Source: JASGDN01 sp049840815
GTDB lineage: Bacteria; Chloroflexota; Chloroflexia; Thermomicrobiales; UBA6265
Assembly: GCA_049840815.1 (NCBI GenBank)
Contig: JASGJI010000017.1
Coordinates: forward strand, 1-64,000
Direction: 5' to 3'
Length of the DNA: 64,000 bases
This document shows, in pieces, positions 42,037 through 49,977 of this stretch. Under the pieces are notes generated by a model. It was given only the letters and a program-made list of their open reading frames with translations, searched no databases and was not told the DNA's origin. The position numbers and the translations under genes are program-made. The number at the start of each line of letters is the position of its first letter. Within the stretch, counting starts at the first letter, position 1.

Positions 42037-44238
42037 ATGAGGATCGTGGATCGGGAGCGGTGGTGGGAACGATGGACGCGCGTCGTAATGGCGATCGCGG
42101 TGTTTGGCGTGCTGATGGGCGGCATCGTCCCGGCATTGCAGACCGCGGCTGCCCAGGGCACCGCTGCCGCGACGGCTGAGGCCGAGACGCCGTCGGGGTC
42201 CCCGGTGGCATCGCCGGCAGCGGTCGCCTCGCCCGTCGCCGGGGCAACGCCGGCGGTGGTGCTGGATACCGATGGCACCGTGGCCATCGATCCGGCCAAG
42301 CAGGCATTGGCGGACAAGTACGCTCCGGTTGCCATGCTGAAGAAGCAGAGCGCGGAATGCGATGCCCTCGGCGAGCCATATCTGCCCATTTCCGTCTATG
42401 CGGTCCTGGACTCGCCGGATGTCACGCTGCGCAAGGCGTCGACCGATGGCAGCGATGGGGATACCGTCGTCAAGGTCGGGCCATCGGCGCAGGATCTGGT
42501 CAACAGCGATCCCACGTACTATCTCGATCTGCCGGGCGATGCGCTCCAGCCAGATTGCGACTACGAGAAGTGGGGGAGGGAGCGGGTCGAGGCGCTCGGT
42601 CTGGAACCGATCACCTACGCGCGCGTTGTCACTGAGGCCGATCGCCCCGGCGAACTGGCGGTCCAGTACTTCTTCTACTGGATCTTCAACGACTTCGTGG
42701 ACAACCACGAGTCCGACTGGGAGATGGTTCAGGTCATCTTCGACGCCGACACGGCGGAAGAGGCGCTGACGAAGGACCCCGTGAAGGTCGCCTTCGCCCA
42801 GCATGAAGGGGGCGAAACCGCCAAGTGGGGCGAGGACAAGCTCCAGATCGTCAATGGCACCCACATCGTCATCTACCCGGCGGCCGGGTCCCATGCCGAC
42901 TACTACGCCGCCGCGATCTGGATCGGCTGGGGCGAGCGTGGCTCCGGCTTCGGGTGCGATCGCAGCGACCCGGAGTTCGTGGAAACTCCGCTGAAGGCGG
43001 TCGTCATCCCCGATGACATCGATCCGAATGGTCCGTTCGCGTGGACGCTCTTCAAGGGGCGTTGGGGTGAAAAGCACCCCTGGGTCTTCAACGGCCCGAA
43101 GAGCCCGAATGTCTCCAAGCGCTGGACGCATCCGATCAGCTGGACGGACAACCTGCGCGATCGTTCCCTGCCGATTCCGCAGCAGGAGACCCTGGGCACC
43201 GGACCGAGCACGCTCTTCTGCACGATCTCCGACTACGCAGGCCAGATCATGAAGATCGTGCCAGCCTACCCGGAAATGGTCTTCGGAGGCTTCGCGGCGA
43301 TCCTGATCGGCCTGGTGCTCGTTTCGTTCCTCACCTGGCGCTACTTCAAGCGCGCGTTCTGGATGTATTTCCGCTATATCCAGATCTTCCTGCTGTCGTC
43401 CATCCTGCTGATCCCGGTTGCCGCGTTGGCGACCCTCGTTCAGGACCTGATTTCGCGGCTCAGCCTTACCTTGGGGAGCGCCCAGGTCTCTGTCGATGCC
43501 ACCAGCGCGATCGGCACAGGTGTCGGGTACATTCTCCAGCTGGCGCTGGTTACCCTCATCGCGCCATCGGTGATCCTGGCGACATCCCGGCTCGTGCGGT
43601 CCGAGAAGGCGAGCTTCTTCTCCTCCGTGCGGGATACGCTCCCGCTCATCCCGAAGGTGGCGTTGGCATCCATCTGGAATTCGCTGATCGCCTTCCTCAT
43701 TACCATCACCATCATCGGCATTCCGTTCGCGCTCTATCGCGCCACCCAGTGGGCTTATGCTCCCCATGCGATCGTGCTGGATGGCGCCGGCGTGCGGAAT
43801 TCGCGCCACATGAGTCGCAATGCGATCAAGGGTGACTGGCTGCGCACCATCGGCATGGCCTCACTGGTCACCTATGTGGCCGGCCTGCCGGGACCGATCG
43901 TCGGTATCCTGCTGATCATCGTGTTCAAGGTGGATATCCAGGTCGGCGGCACCGTGTCCAGCCTGATCTATGCGGTGATGTATCCGATCACCATCATCAC
44001 CAGCACGCTCTACTACCTGCATCGCAAGCACCAGAAGGCGGAGCGCGTGGCGATGGGCCTCCCCGGCGACTCCCCGGGGCAGGGATTCTGGATGCGTATC
44101 CGGCATCCGCGCACCTGGCGCGAGCGCATCGGTTCCGGGCCGGTTGTTCCGATGCCACCGATTCCCGGTCCGTTCCCGGAAAAGCCGAAGGATGGAGGTA
44201 CGCCGATCCCCGGCGACGTCGCACCGAAGCCAGCCTGA
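42037..44238 (+). CDS. Vps62-like domain fused to a polytopic membrane domain
   Basis: A 733-residue protein. An N-terminal hydrophobic segment (VVMAIAVFGVLMGGIVPAL) is followed by an Ala/Thr/Pro linker and an external domain (about 90-400). That domain has the Vps62/DUF946-like features KYAPVAMLKK, VQYFFYWIFNDFVDNHESDWEMVQVIFD, IYPAAGSHADYY and NGPFAWTLFKGRWGEKHPWVFNGP, including the conserved HESDWE and GSHADY. The last 300 residues hold about six spans (from MVFGGFAAILIGLVLVSFLTW to YAVMYPITIITSTLYYL) and a Pro-rich tail. Function is unknown. The ATG at 42037 follows a purine-rich GAGGTGGGTGGG; a GTG at 42004 is possible. Confidence 0.7.
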   Translation: MRIVDRERWWERWTRVVMAIAVFGVLMGGIVPALQTAAAQGTAAATAEAETPSGSPVASPAAVASPVAGATPAVVLDTDGTVAIDPAKQALADKYAPVAMLKKQSAECDALGEPYLPISVYAVLDSPDVTLRKASTDGSDGDTVVKVGPSAQDLVNSDPTYYLDLPGDALQPDCDYEKWGRERVEALGLEPITYARVVTEADRPGELAVQYFFYWIFNDFVDNHESDWEMVQVIFDADTAEEALTKDPVKVAFAQHEGGETAKWGEDKLQIVNGTHIVIYPAAGSHADYYAAAIWIGWGERGSGFGCDRSDPEFVETPLKAVVIPDDIDPNGPFAWTLFKGRWGEKHPWVFNGPKSPNVSKRWTHPISWTDNLRDRSLPIPQQETLGTGPSTLFCTISDYAGQIMKIVPAYPEMVFGGFAAILIGLVLVSFLTWRYFKRAFWMYFRYIQIFLLSSILLIPVAALATLVQDLISRLSLTLGSAQVSVDATSAIGTGVGYILQLALVTLIAPSVILATSRLVRSEKASFFSSVRDTLPLIPKVALASIWNSLIAFLITITIIGIPFALYRATQWAYAPHAIVLDGAGVRNSRHMSRNAIKGDWLRTIGMASLVTYVAGLPGPIVGILLIIVFKVDIQVGGTVSSLIYAVMYPITIITSTLYYLHRKHQKAERVAMGLPGDSPGQGFWMRIRHPRTWRERIGSGPVVPMPPIPGPFPEKPKDGGTPIPGDVAPKPA

Positions 44239-44263
44239 TCGCCCCGTCAACGTGATATGAGAC

Positions 44264-44312
44264 CGCCGTGCCGGTGGATCGGGGGAGTTCCTCCCGATCC
44301 ACCGGCACGGCG
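44264..44312 (+). terminator. intrinsic terminator after the Vps62-like gene
   Basis: Perfect 20-bp arms (44264-44283 and 44293-44312) around a 9-base loop, followed by TTTGCGTCT. It lies 25 bases after the stop codon and 57 bases before the YihY start. Confidence 0.85.
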
Positions 44313-44369
44313 TTTGCGTCTCCCGTTCCCGAAATGACGTCGGTTGCTGGAGTATGAGGGGATCACGCA

Positions 44370-45314
44370 ATGCAGATACCGGGACTGCACGGAATCGGCC
44401 CGCTGGAGCTGGGCAAACGGTCGGTGAAGGGCTTCATGGCCCATGACATGGCGACCTATGCGGCGGCGTTGGCCTATAGCGCGCTCTTCTCGCTCTTTCC
44501 GTTCCTGATCTTCCTCATCGCGCTGCTTGGATTCCTCCACATTCCGGAGTTCTTCACCTGGTTGCTGGATGAGGGGAGGCGGGCCTTGCCCGATTCGGCC
44601 TACTCCATGCTCGACGACACCGTGAATCAGGTGCAAGGACGGGCGAGCGGTGGCCTGCTCTCGGTCGGCATCGTGGCCGCAGTCTGGGGAGCGTCGTCCG
44701 GGGTGCGGGCACTGATGAACGCGCTGAACGTGGCCTACGAGATCGAGGAGACCCGCGCGGCGTGGAAGCGATACGTCTACTCGGTGCTCTATACGTTCGG
44801 ATTCGCGGCGATGCTGATCTGCCTGGTGGGGCTGATGCTGCTGGGACCGCGCAGCATGGATTGGCTGGCCGATCAGATCGGATTGGGTTCGGCCTTCGTC
44901 ACGGCCTGGAACATCTTGCGCTGGCCGGTGCTGATCCTGCTGATGATGGTGATTGCGGCGTTGGTCTACTACGTCGCGCCGAACGTGAAGCAACCGTTCC
45001 GGCTCATCACGCCGGGATCGGTGCTCGCCGTGGTGCTGTGGTTGCTGGCTTCGATCGGGCTGTCGATCTATGTGTCCAGCTTTGCGAACTACAGCGCAAC
45101 CTACGGCAGCCTCGCCGGGGTTGTGATCCTGTTGTTCTACCTCTACGTCTCGTCGGCGGTCATCCTGCTTGGGGCGGAAGTGAATGCCCAGGTTCATACC
45201 GTCGAGATCGGGACGCCGGTCCCCGATGACACCAGTGGCGTGGATGACAGCGCGGACACGGATGATTCAGCGGAGACCGTCGTCCAGCACCGGCTGGATC
45301 GGGCCGGTGCCTGA
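44370..45314 (+). CDS. YihY/BrkB family inner-membrane protein
   Basis: A 314-residue protein with six predicted spans. The family signature is at the start: VKGFMAHDMATYAAALAYSALFSLFPFLIFLIALLG. Later conserved parts are GLLSVGIVAAVWGASSGVRALMNALNVAYE and TYGSLAGVVILLFYLYVSSAVILLGAEVNAQ. Members were once called ribonuclease BN by mistake; their real role is unknown. It follows the terminator of the Vps62-like gene and is probably monocistronic. A very long hairpin follows it. Confidence 0.92.
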   Translation: MQIPGLHGIGPLELGKRSVKGFMAHDMATYAAALAYSALFSLFPFLIFLIALLGFLHIPEFFTWLLDEGRRALPDSAYSMLDDTVNQVQGRASGGLLSVGIVAAVWGASSGVRALMNALNVAYEIEETRAAWKRYVYSVLYTFGFAAMLICLVGLMLLGPRSMDWLADQIGLGSAFVTAWNILRWPVLILLMMVIAALVYYVAPNVKQPFRLITPGSVLAVVLWLLASIGLSIYVSSFANYSATYGSLAGVVILLFYLYVSSAVILLGAEVNAQVHTVEIGTPVPDDTSGVDDSADTDDSAETVVQHRLDRAGA

Positions 45315-45342
45315 CTCCCGCAGAGGCCGGATATGGCGCCAC

Positions 45343-45415
45343 ACCACAGCCACAGACTCAGGCTGGGCAAGGGAAGCATCCTTCCCCTTGCCCAGCCTGA
45401 GTCTGTGGCTGTGGT
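45343..45415. terminator. very long bidirectional hairpin between YihY and rlmN
   Basis: Two perfectly complementary 31-base arms (45343-45373 and 45385-45415), extendable inward through GGGAAG/CTTCCC if one base bulges. It sits between convergent genes, 29 bases after the YihY stop and 13 bases from the rlmN stop. There is no T-tract on either side, so it may work as an RNA 3'-end barrier rather than a classic intrinsic terminator. Confidence 0.75.
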
Positions 45416-45427
45416 GATGGAGTCTCG

Positions 45428-46612
45428 TCAGGAGGCCACAGGAAGGGCCGCCTGGGTCTGCTCTTCCTCGTGCTTCGCCCGGAGCTGCCCGCAGGCCGCC
45501 GCGATATCCAGCCCGCGCGAGTAGCGGACCGTCGTGGGGATGCCATCGGCCCGCAGGATATCCGCGAAGCGGTCGATGCCGGCGGTGGTCGGGCGTTCGA
45601 AGTGCAGGACTTCCACCGGGTTGAACGGGATCACGTTCACATGGCAGAGCCGTCCGCGCAGCAACGCCGCCAGCTCGTGCGCGATCTCGTCGCTGTCGTT
45701 GATGCCAGACATCAATGCGTACTCGAACGAGATGCGCCGCCCCGTCTCCGCGATGTAGCGATCGCACGCCGCCAGCAGGTCGGCGATCGGCCAGCGATTG
45801 TTCACCGGCACCAGCCGGGAGCGCAGCTCGTCGTTCGGGGCGTGGAGCGAAACCGCCAGGTTGACCTGATAGGGCTCCTTCGCCAGTGCGTCGATGCGGG
45901 GCACGATGCCGGAGGTCGAGATCGTGATGCGACGGGCACCGAAGTTCAGCCCCCGATGATCGTTGATGATGCCGATGAAGGCCATGGTGTCGGCGTAGTT
46001 CTGCATCGGCTCGCCCATCCCCATCATCACGAGGTTGGTGAGCGTCCGCCCCATCTCCCGCGCCCGTCGCGCCGCATCGACCGTCTGCTGCACGATCTCG
46101 CCCGCCGTCAGGTTGCGCGTCAGGCCACCCAGCCCGGTAGCGCAGAAGGCGCACCCCACGGCACACCCCACCTGACAGGAAACGCACACCGTCGCGCGGT
46201 CCGGGTAGAGCATCAGCACCGTCTCGACGAACTGGCCGTCGAAGGTCTGATACAGCAGCTTTACCGTCTCGCCGTCGTCCGCCGTGTATTCGCGGACGAG
46301 GTGCATGCTGCCGAATGGCAGGTCCGCCGCCAGCTTCTCCCGCAGCGCCGCCGGCACGTTCGGCATTGCCTCATAGCCGGGCGCCAGCTTGTCGTAGGCC
46401 CAGCCCCAGAGCTGCTTCGCGCGGTATTTCTCCCCGCCGAGCGCGACGACGCGCTCTTCCAGCGTTTCCAGCGGCAAGTCGAAGAAGCTGACGGGCCGGT
46501 TTCGTCGCGAGAACGGACGCATGGCGACCGGCGTCACGTCGCTGGCGGGTGACGCCGGCACGACGGAGGCGGATTCGGGGGCAGACTGGGATGGTTCGGG
46601 CGTTGCGGTCAC
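45428..46612 (-). CDS. rlmN: dual-specificity 23S rRNA/tRNA adenine-C2 methyltransferase
   Basis: A radical-SAM enzyme that methylates C2 of A2503 in 23S rRNA and A37 in some tRNAs. The [4Fe-4S] motif is CAVGCAFC, followed by ATGLGGLTRNLTAGEIV. Other family motifs are TNLVMMGMGEPMQNYADT, RRITISTSGIVPRIDALAKE, LAVSLHAPNDELRSRLVPVN and the C-terminal methylated-Cys region AAACGQLRAKHEEE. A GTG at 46612 gives 394 aa, with a Pro/Ser/Ala-rich N-terminal extension of about 45 residues before FFDLPLETLEERV. The frame is open further 5' but runs over another gene. Confidence 0.95.
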   Translation of the reverse strand: MTATPEPSQSAPESASVVPASPASDVTPVAMRPFSRRNRPVSFFDLPLETLEERVVALGGEKYRAKQLWGWAYDKLAPGYEAMPNVPAALREKLAADLPFGSMHLVREYTADDGETVKLLYQTFDGQFVETVLMLYPDRATVCVSCQVGCAVGCAFCATGLGGLTRNLTAGEIVQQTVDAARRAREMGRTLTNLVMMGMGEPMQNYADTMAFIGIINDHRGLNFGARRITISTSGIVPRIDALAKEPYQVNLAVSLHAPNDELRSRLVPVNNRWPIADLLAACDRYIAETGRRISFEYALMSGINDSDEIAHELAALLRGRLCHVNVIPFNPVEVLHFERPTTAGIDRFADILRADGIPTTVRYSRGLDIAAACGQLRAKHEEEQTQAALPVAS

Positions 46613-46790
46613 GGGTGCTTTCCGGGGTGGGAGTGGGGGCAGGAATGCCGGGGAGGGGTGATCCCGACGGCGTGTCAGGATACATAACGGACGCAAGTCT
46701 ACCATCCACGAGGCTTTGGACAAACACCTGCGACCGGCCCCCGGATTCGGGAACCGGCCGCGTCGGCATTGGGCGATGGTCCGACGGCGA

Positions 46791-47225
46791 TCAGTCGCCG
46801 GGATCGAGGACCGGGATGACCTGTGCGGCGAGCGCCAGAATCTCAGGGCTGGCGGCGCGGGTGCCATCGGCGAGGGCGTAGCCGGGAGCCGGGCGGAGCG
46901 GCGTGCGCAGGTAGGGCTGGGCCTTCCGCACTTCCTCATACGCGACGGTTGCCTGCTCGAAGCGGGCGGGGTCCTCGTCATTGCCATCGTGGGCGGTGTA
47001 GACGCCGAGGATGCCCTGCGATGTGCGGCGCTCGGAACGTGGGCGCTGGATCTCGCCGCTCACCGGAGGCACGGGCAACTGGCCACGGCCCCAGAGGGAG
47101 GAGCGATCCGGCACCTGACCGGGTACCTGCGGTGAGGCGGAAGCGCCCGGCGCGGGTGGCAGGATGCGGGACGTCTTGCCGACGGGATCGCCCGGCTGGG
47201 CGGTCTTCTTCAATACGAACGCCAT
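46791..47225 (-). CDS. hypothetical protein, 144 aa
   Basis: A soluble protein with a Pro/Gly/Ser-rich first half (VGKTSRILPPAPGASASPQ) and a more ordered second half (ARFEQATVAYEEVRKAQPYL, AASPEILALAAQVIPVLDPG). No family was recognised. It lies upstream of rlmN on the same strand with a 178-base gap. Coding status rests on length and codon use only. Confidence 0.45.
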   Translation of the reverse strand: MAFVLKKTAQPGDPVGKTSRILPPAPGASASPQVPGQVPDRSSLWGRGQLPVPPVSGEIQRPRSERRTSQGILGVYTAHDGNDEDPARFEQATVAYEEVRKAQPYLRTPLRPAPGYALADGTRAASPEILALAAQVIPVLDPGD

Positions 47226-47413
47226 TGTTCAGAATCCTCCGCGCGCGGGCGAACCCGCGAGACCGCGTCCACATCCACCGTCATTCAAGGTGCCATCCCG
47301 AGCGTCCGTTCGCATGGGGAACGGACGACGATGGCGACATCACGTCACCGCCCATGGTACCGCACCTCAACCATGGACGCGTATCGCTCCGGAGCGAGAA
47401 TCCTCTGAGTGGT

Positions 47414-47456
47414 GATGAGGGCATAGATGAGGGCATAGATGAATCCATCTATGGAT
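47414..47456. promoter_or_regulatory. tandem repeat plus palindrome upstream of the toxin-antitoxin pair
   Basis: Two perfect tandem copies of GATGAGGGCATA (47414-47425 and 47426-47437), then the palindrome ATCCAT-CT-ATGGAT (47443-47456). They lie 30-75 bases before the antitoxin start. Toxin-antitoxin operons are commonly autoregulated by the antitoxin binding such repeats; that role is inferred. Confidence 0.45.
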
Positions 47457-47489
47457 GTGCGACTCTATGAGCATGAAGGGATGCGCGAT

Positions 47490-47804
47490 ATGGTGACAAC
47501 GGTTCGCGTCGATGATGCGCTTGCGGCGACATTGCGGAGCATCGCTGTCGAAGAGCAACGGCCGATGGGTCAGGTGATTGCCGATGCGATTGCTCACTAT
47601 CAGCGGGAGCGATTCTGGCGCGATGTCGAGGAGTCCGTTGAACGGCTGAGAGCCGATCCCGAAGCGTGGGCGGACTACCAGGCGGAGGTTCGTTCCCTGG
47701 AGGGCGGGTCGATGGATGGACTCACGGATGAAGAGCCGTACTTCACGGCTGAGGAGGTGGAGGACATCCTTGCCCGACATGCCAGCGGAACCCAGGGCCG
47801 GTGA
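47490..47804 (+). CDS. antitoxin of a MazEF/PemIK-type pair
   Basis: A 104-residue protein starting MVTTVRVDDALAATLRSIA, a ribbon-helix-helix-like strand and helix with RPMGQVIADAIAHYQRERFW completing the DNA-binding fold. The C-terminal half is acidic and probably disordered until bound (DEEPYFTAEEVEDILARHA), as expected of a segment that wraps the toxin. GAAGGG lies about nine bases before the ATG at 47490; in-frame ATGs at 47439 and 47481 are alternatives. It overlaps the toxin gene by 26 bases, so the two are coupled. Confidence 0.75.
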   Translation: MVTTVRVDDALAATLRSIAVEEQRPMGQVIADAIAHYQRERFWRDVEESVERLRADPEAWADYQAEVRSLEGGSMDGLTDEEPYFTAEEVEDILARHASGTQGR

Positions 47805-48123
47805 GATCTGGAACGTCAATTTCGATCCGCAGATCGGGCGAGAGCAGGCTGGGATGCGCCCTGCGCTGGTGATTTCCAGCGATCGACTCAGTCGCCTGCC
47901 GAATGGATTGCATATCGTCGTGCCAATCACGGGAACCGACCGTGGGTTTGCCTATCATGTGCCGATCGCGGCGTCCGAAGGGGGGCTGACCAAGCCATCC
48001 CAGATCATGTGCGATCAGGTGAAGTCCCAAAGCGTCGAGCGGTTCTATGGCCGCCGCGGGGTGGTGAGTGACGAGATAGTGCAACGGGTGCAAGCGATCG
48101 TGGCGTTGATCATCGATCAATAG
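47779..48123 (+). CDS. mazF: MazF/PemK-type endoribonuclease toxin
   Basis: A 114-residue protein with the family start PRAGEIWNVNFDPQIGREQAGMRPALVISS and the later strand LPNGLHIVVPITGTDRGFAYHV. The conserved Arg of GxRPALVIS and the Thr of VVPIT correspond to active-site residues of MazF mRNA interferases, which cleave RNA at short sequences. KPSQIMCDQVKSQSVERF is the conserved core helix. The antitoxin precedes and overlaps it. The unit sits just upstream of the rpmH promoter. Confidence 0.9.
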   Translation: MPAEPRAGEIWNVNFDPQIGREQAGMRPALVISSDRLSRLPNGLHIVVPITGTDRGFAYHVPIAASEGGLTKPSQIMCDQVKSQSVERFYGRRGVVSDEIVQRVQAIVALIIDQ

Positions 48124-48163
48124 CGTTGCGCGCATTCGTTCGCGGATGCCGGCGAACAGAGGT

Positions 48164-48193
48164 TTGACGAGCGGTCATCCCGGACGCTATACT
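48164..48193 (+). promoter_or_regulatory. sigma-70-type promoter of the rpmH operon
   Basis: TTGACG (48164-48169), an 18-base spacer and TATACT (48188-48193), each one base or two from consensus. The transcript would start near 48200 and run about 230 bases before rpmH. This lies in the 309-base gap between mazF and rpmH, in which no other feature was recognised. Confidence 0.7.
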
Positions 48194-48432
48194 CCCGTGT
48201 CTCGTGTGGCGGGCGTGGTTCGCCGCTGCGCTTCGATCGGGGTCATTCCGGCCCGGATTGCCAGCCAGCGGCTTTTGCATGAAGGCGGCCAACCGCCGAT
48301 CCGCACACAGGGCTCCGGGAGGCAGGACTCGTCTTGGTCGATCCCGACCCGAGCCGTGGACCTGTCATTCCGTCGAGCCGGTCGCCGCGTCGAGCGTGCC
48401 CGACCCTGAACTCTGTTGCGAGAGGAGATCTC

Positions 48433-48603
48433 ATGAGCACCAAGCGTACGTATCAGCCGAAGCGCATTCCGCGCCTCCGCGCCCTGGGCTTCCGCGCCCG
48501 CATGGCCACCAAGGGTGGCCGCAAGGTCCTCGCCGCTCGCCGCCAGAAGGGGCGATGGGCGCTGACGGTGTCGGACGAGAAGAAGTTCACGCAGAACAAG
48601 TAG
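48433..48603 (+). CDS. rpmH: 50S ribosomal protein L34
   Basis: A 56-residue basic protein, MSTKRTYQPKRIPRLRALGF, with the L34 signature FRARMATKGGRKVLAARRQKGR. It is slightly longer than usual because of the tail WALTVSDEKKFTQNK. GAGGAG lies just upstream of the ATG. It is the first gene of the conserved rpmH-rnpA-yidD-yidC cluster. In many bacteria this cluster lies beside dnaA and the origin; here dnaA is not present. Confidence 0.96.
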   Translation: MSTKRTYQPKRIPRLRALGFRARMATKGGRKVLAARRQKGRWALTVSDEKKFTQNK

Positions 48604-48652
48604 GCGACGGCGCTCGGGAGTCAGCCCCCGACGCACCCTGCTTGTTGCTCCC

Positions 48653-48712
48653 AACGGCGAGGGCATGGCCCACGCACCCCACCTTTGGGGGCGTGACGCA
48701 TCCCTCGCCGTT
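48653..48712 (+). promoter_or_regulatory. branched hairpin between rpmH and rnpA
   Basis: Outer arms AACGGCGAGGG (48653-48663) and CCCTCGCCGTT (48702-48712) enclose an inner hairpin, CACGCACCCC with GGGGCGTG (48671-48694). It lies 49 bases before the rnpA start in a transcript shared with rpmH. It may be a partial terminator or processing site that lowers rnpA relative to rpmH. Confidence 0.5.
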
Positions 48713-48760
48713 CGGCGTTCCTGTCCGATCACCATCATCCCGTCCGGAGGCACTGTCCCG

Positions 48761-49273
48761 GTGATTGCCCGCCACACCCGATTGCGCGAAGAAGCCGATG
48801 TCCGCCGCGTTCGCGCGCGGGGGAAGGCCAGCGCGCACGGGGCGCTCGTCGCGCGGGTGTTGCCCAACCACACGGACCCGCCCCAGAACCGGTACACCGT
48901 CATCGCCGGCAAGAAAAGCGGCAAGGCCGTCCAGCGGAATCGCCTGAAGCGCCTCACGCGGGAGGCCCTGCGCGGCTATCATCCCTACCTCCGCAAGGGG
49001 TTCGATATCGCCTTCATCTGCCGTGGCACGCTCGAGGAGATGCCGGACCTTCCCACCGCGCAGGAATGCCTGCGCCGTATCTTCGCCAAGGCCGATCTCA
49101 TCGACCCCACCGCCCATCTCGACCCGAATGGTGGGCCACCCATGCCAGGCGAGCCAATCCTCACCGCGTGGACCCGCCCCCCGCGTCTGCTTGCGGCGCC
49201 GGCCGAGTCGCCCGAAGCAGAGCAGCAGGCCCAACCACAGCACCAGCCATCATCAATGGAAGAACAGGGGTAA
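48761..49273 (+). CDS. rnpA: ribonuclease P protein component
   Basis: The GTG at 48761 lies ten bases after GGAGG and gives 171 residues. The start IARHTRLREEADVRRVRARG and the RNA-binding RNR motif in SGKAVQRNRLKRLTREALR are diagnostic. The protein helps the RNase P RNA mature tRNA 5' ends. It is about 50 residues longer than normal: the tail after IFAKADLI is Pro/Gln/Ala-rich (PESPEAEQQAQPQHQP-like) and probably disordered. It ends five bases before yidD. Confidence 0.94.
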   Translation: MIARHTRLREEADVRRVRARGKASAHGALVARVLPNHTDPPQNRYTVIAGKKSGKAVQRNRLKRLTREALRGYHPYLRKGFDIAFICRGTLEEMPDLPTAQECLRRIFAKADLIDPTAHLDPNGGPPMPGEPILTAWTRPPRLLAAPAESPEAEQQAQPQHQPSSMEEQG

Positions 49274-49278
49274 GCCCC

Positions 49279-49605
49279 GTGTCCGATCCCGCCTCCGATC
49301 ACCCCCAGGACACTTCTGATGCCCACGGACATCGGCATCATCGGCATGACCATGAGTTCGATGCCATTCCGCTGACGGATCATGCGGAGAATCCGGCGGC
49401 GAAGGGCGCGCTCCATGTCATCCGCTTCTACCGCCGCGCCATCTCACCCGGGTTGCCCGCTGCTTGCCGCTTCCAGCCAACCTGTTCCGAATATGCCTAC
49501 GAAGCGATAGCAAAGTACGGTATCATCAAGGGCGGTCGCCTCGCGACCTGGCGCATTCTCCGGTGCAATCCCTTCGGCGGGAGCGGGTACGATCCCGTTC
49601 CGTGA
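49279..49605 (+). CDS. yidD: membrane protein insertion efficiency factor
   Basis: A 108-residue protein starting at a GTG. The conserved YidD part is VIRFYRRAISPGLPAACRFQPTCSEYAYEAI and GGRLATWRILRCNPFGGSGYDPVP. The N-terminal 45 residues are a His/Asp-rich extension (DAHGHRHHRHDHEFD) that is unusual and could bind metal. The family supports YidC/Sec membrane insertion. It lies five bases after rnpA. A 372-base gap then precedes yidC, in which no gene or clear signal was seen. Confidence 0.93.
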   Translation: MSDPASDHPQDTSDAHGHRHHRHDHEFDAIPLTDHAENPAAKGALHVIRFYRRAISPGLPAACRFQPTCSEYAYEAIAKYGIIKGGRLATWRILRCNPFGGSGYDPVP

Positions 49606-49977
49606 TCCCAGACGCACCGGGTGTAGCGGGCCCCTCCTCCCAGATGAACGATCCTGCGCTCACACTCGCCCGGATCTCTTTCGTGGGCAGCTCCCGCCAC
49701 GTCGTGGTTGCCACGCGTGACGTCGATTCCGGCAATCGTGCATCATCACGCAATCAATCGGCATCGTGTCAGGCTGGCACAGATGCCTCGTGCAGGCCGG
49801 ACCGAGTATCCTTCCGCAGACCGCGCACGATGATCGTTCGTCCAGGCGGACACCGATCGCTCAGCGTCGATGCCATCCCGTGACACACCCGGCAGGACCG
49901 CGTGCACGGATACCAGGCCAGTGGTCCCGCCGCCATCATGACCCCAGTTCCGCTCCGCCGGAGGGAGGCCCGTTCTC

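Noticed and set aside
41482..43809. 775-codon minus-strand frame
   Set aside because: Antisense shadow of the deacetylase and Vps62-like genes; low-complexity Arg/Asp/Glu sequence.
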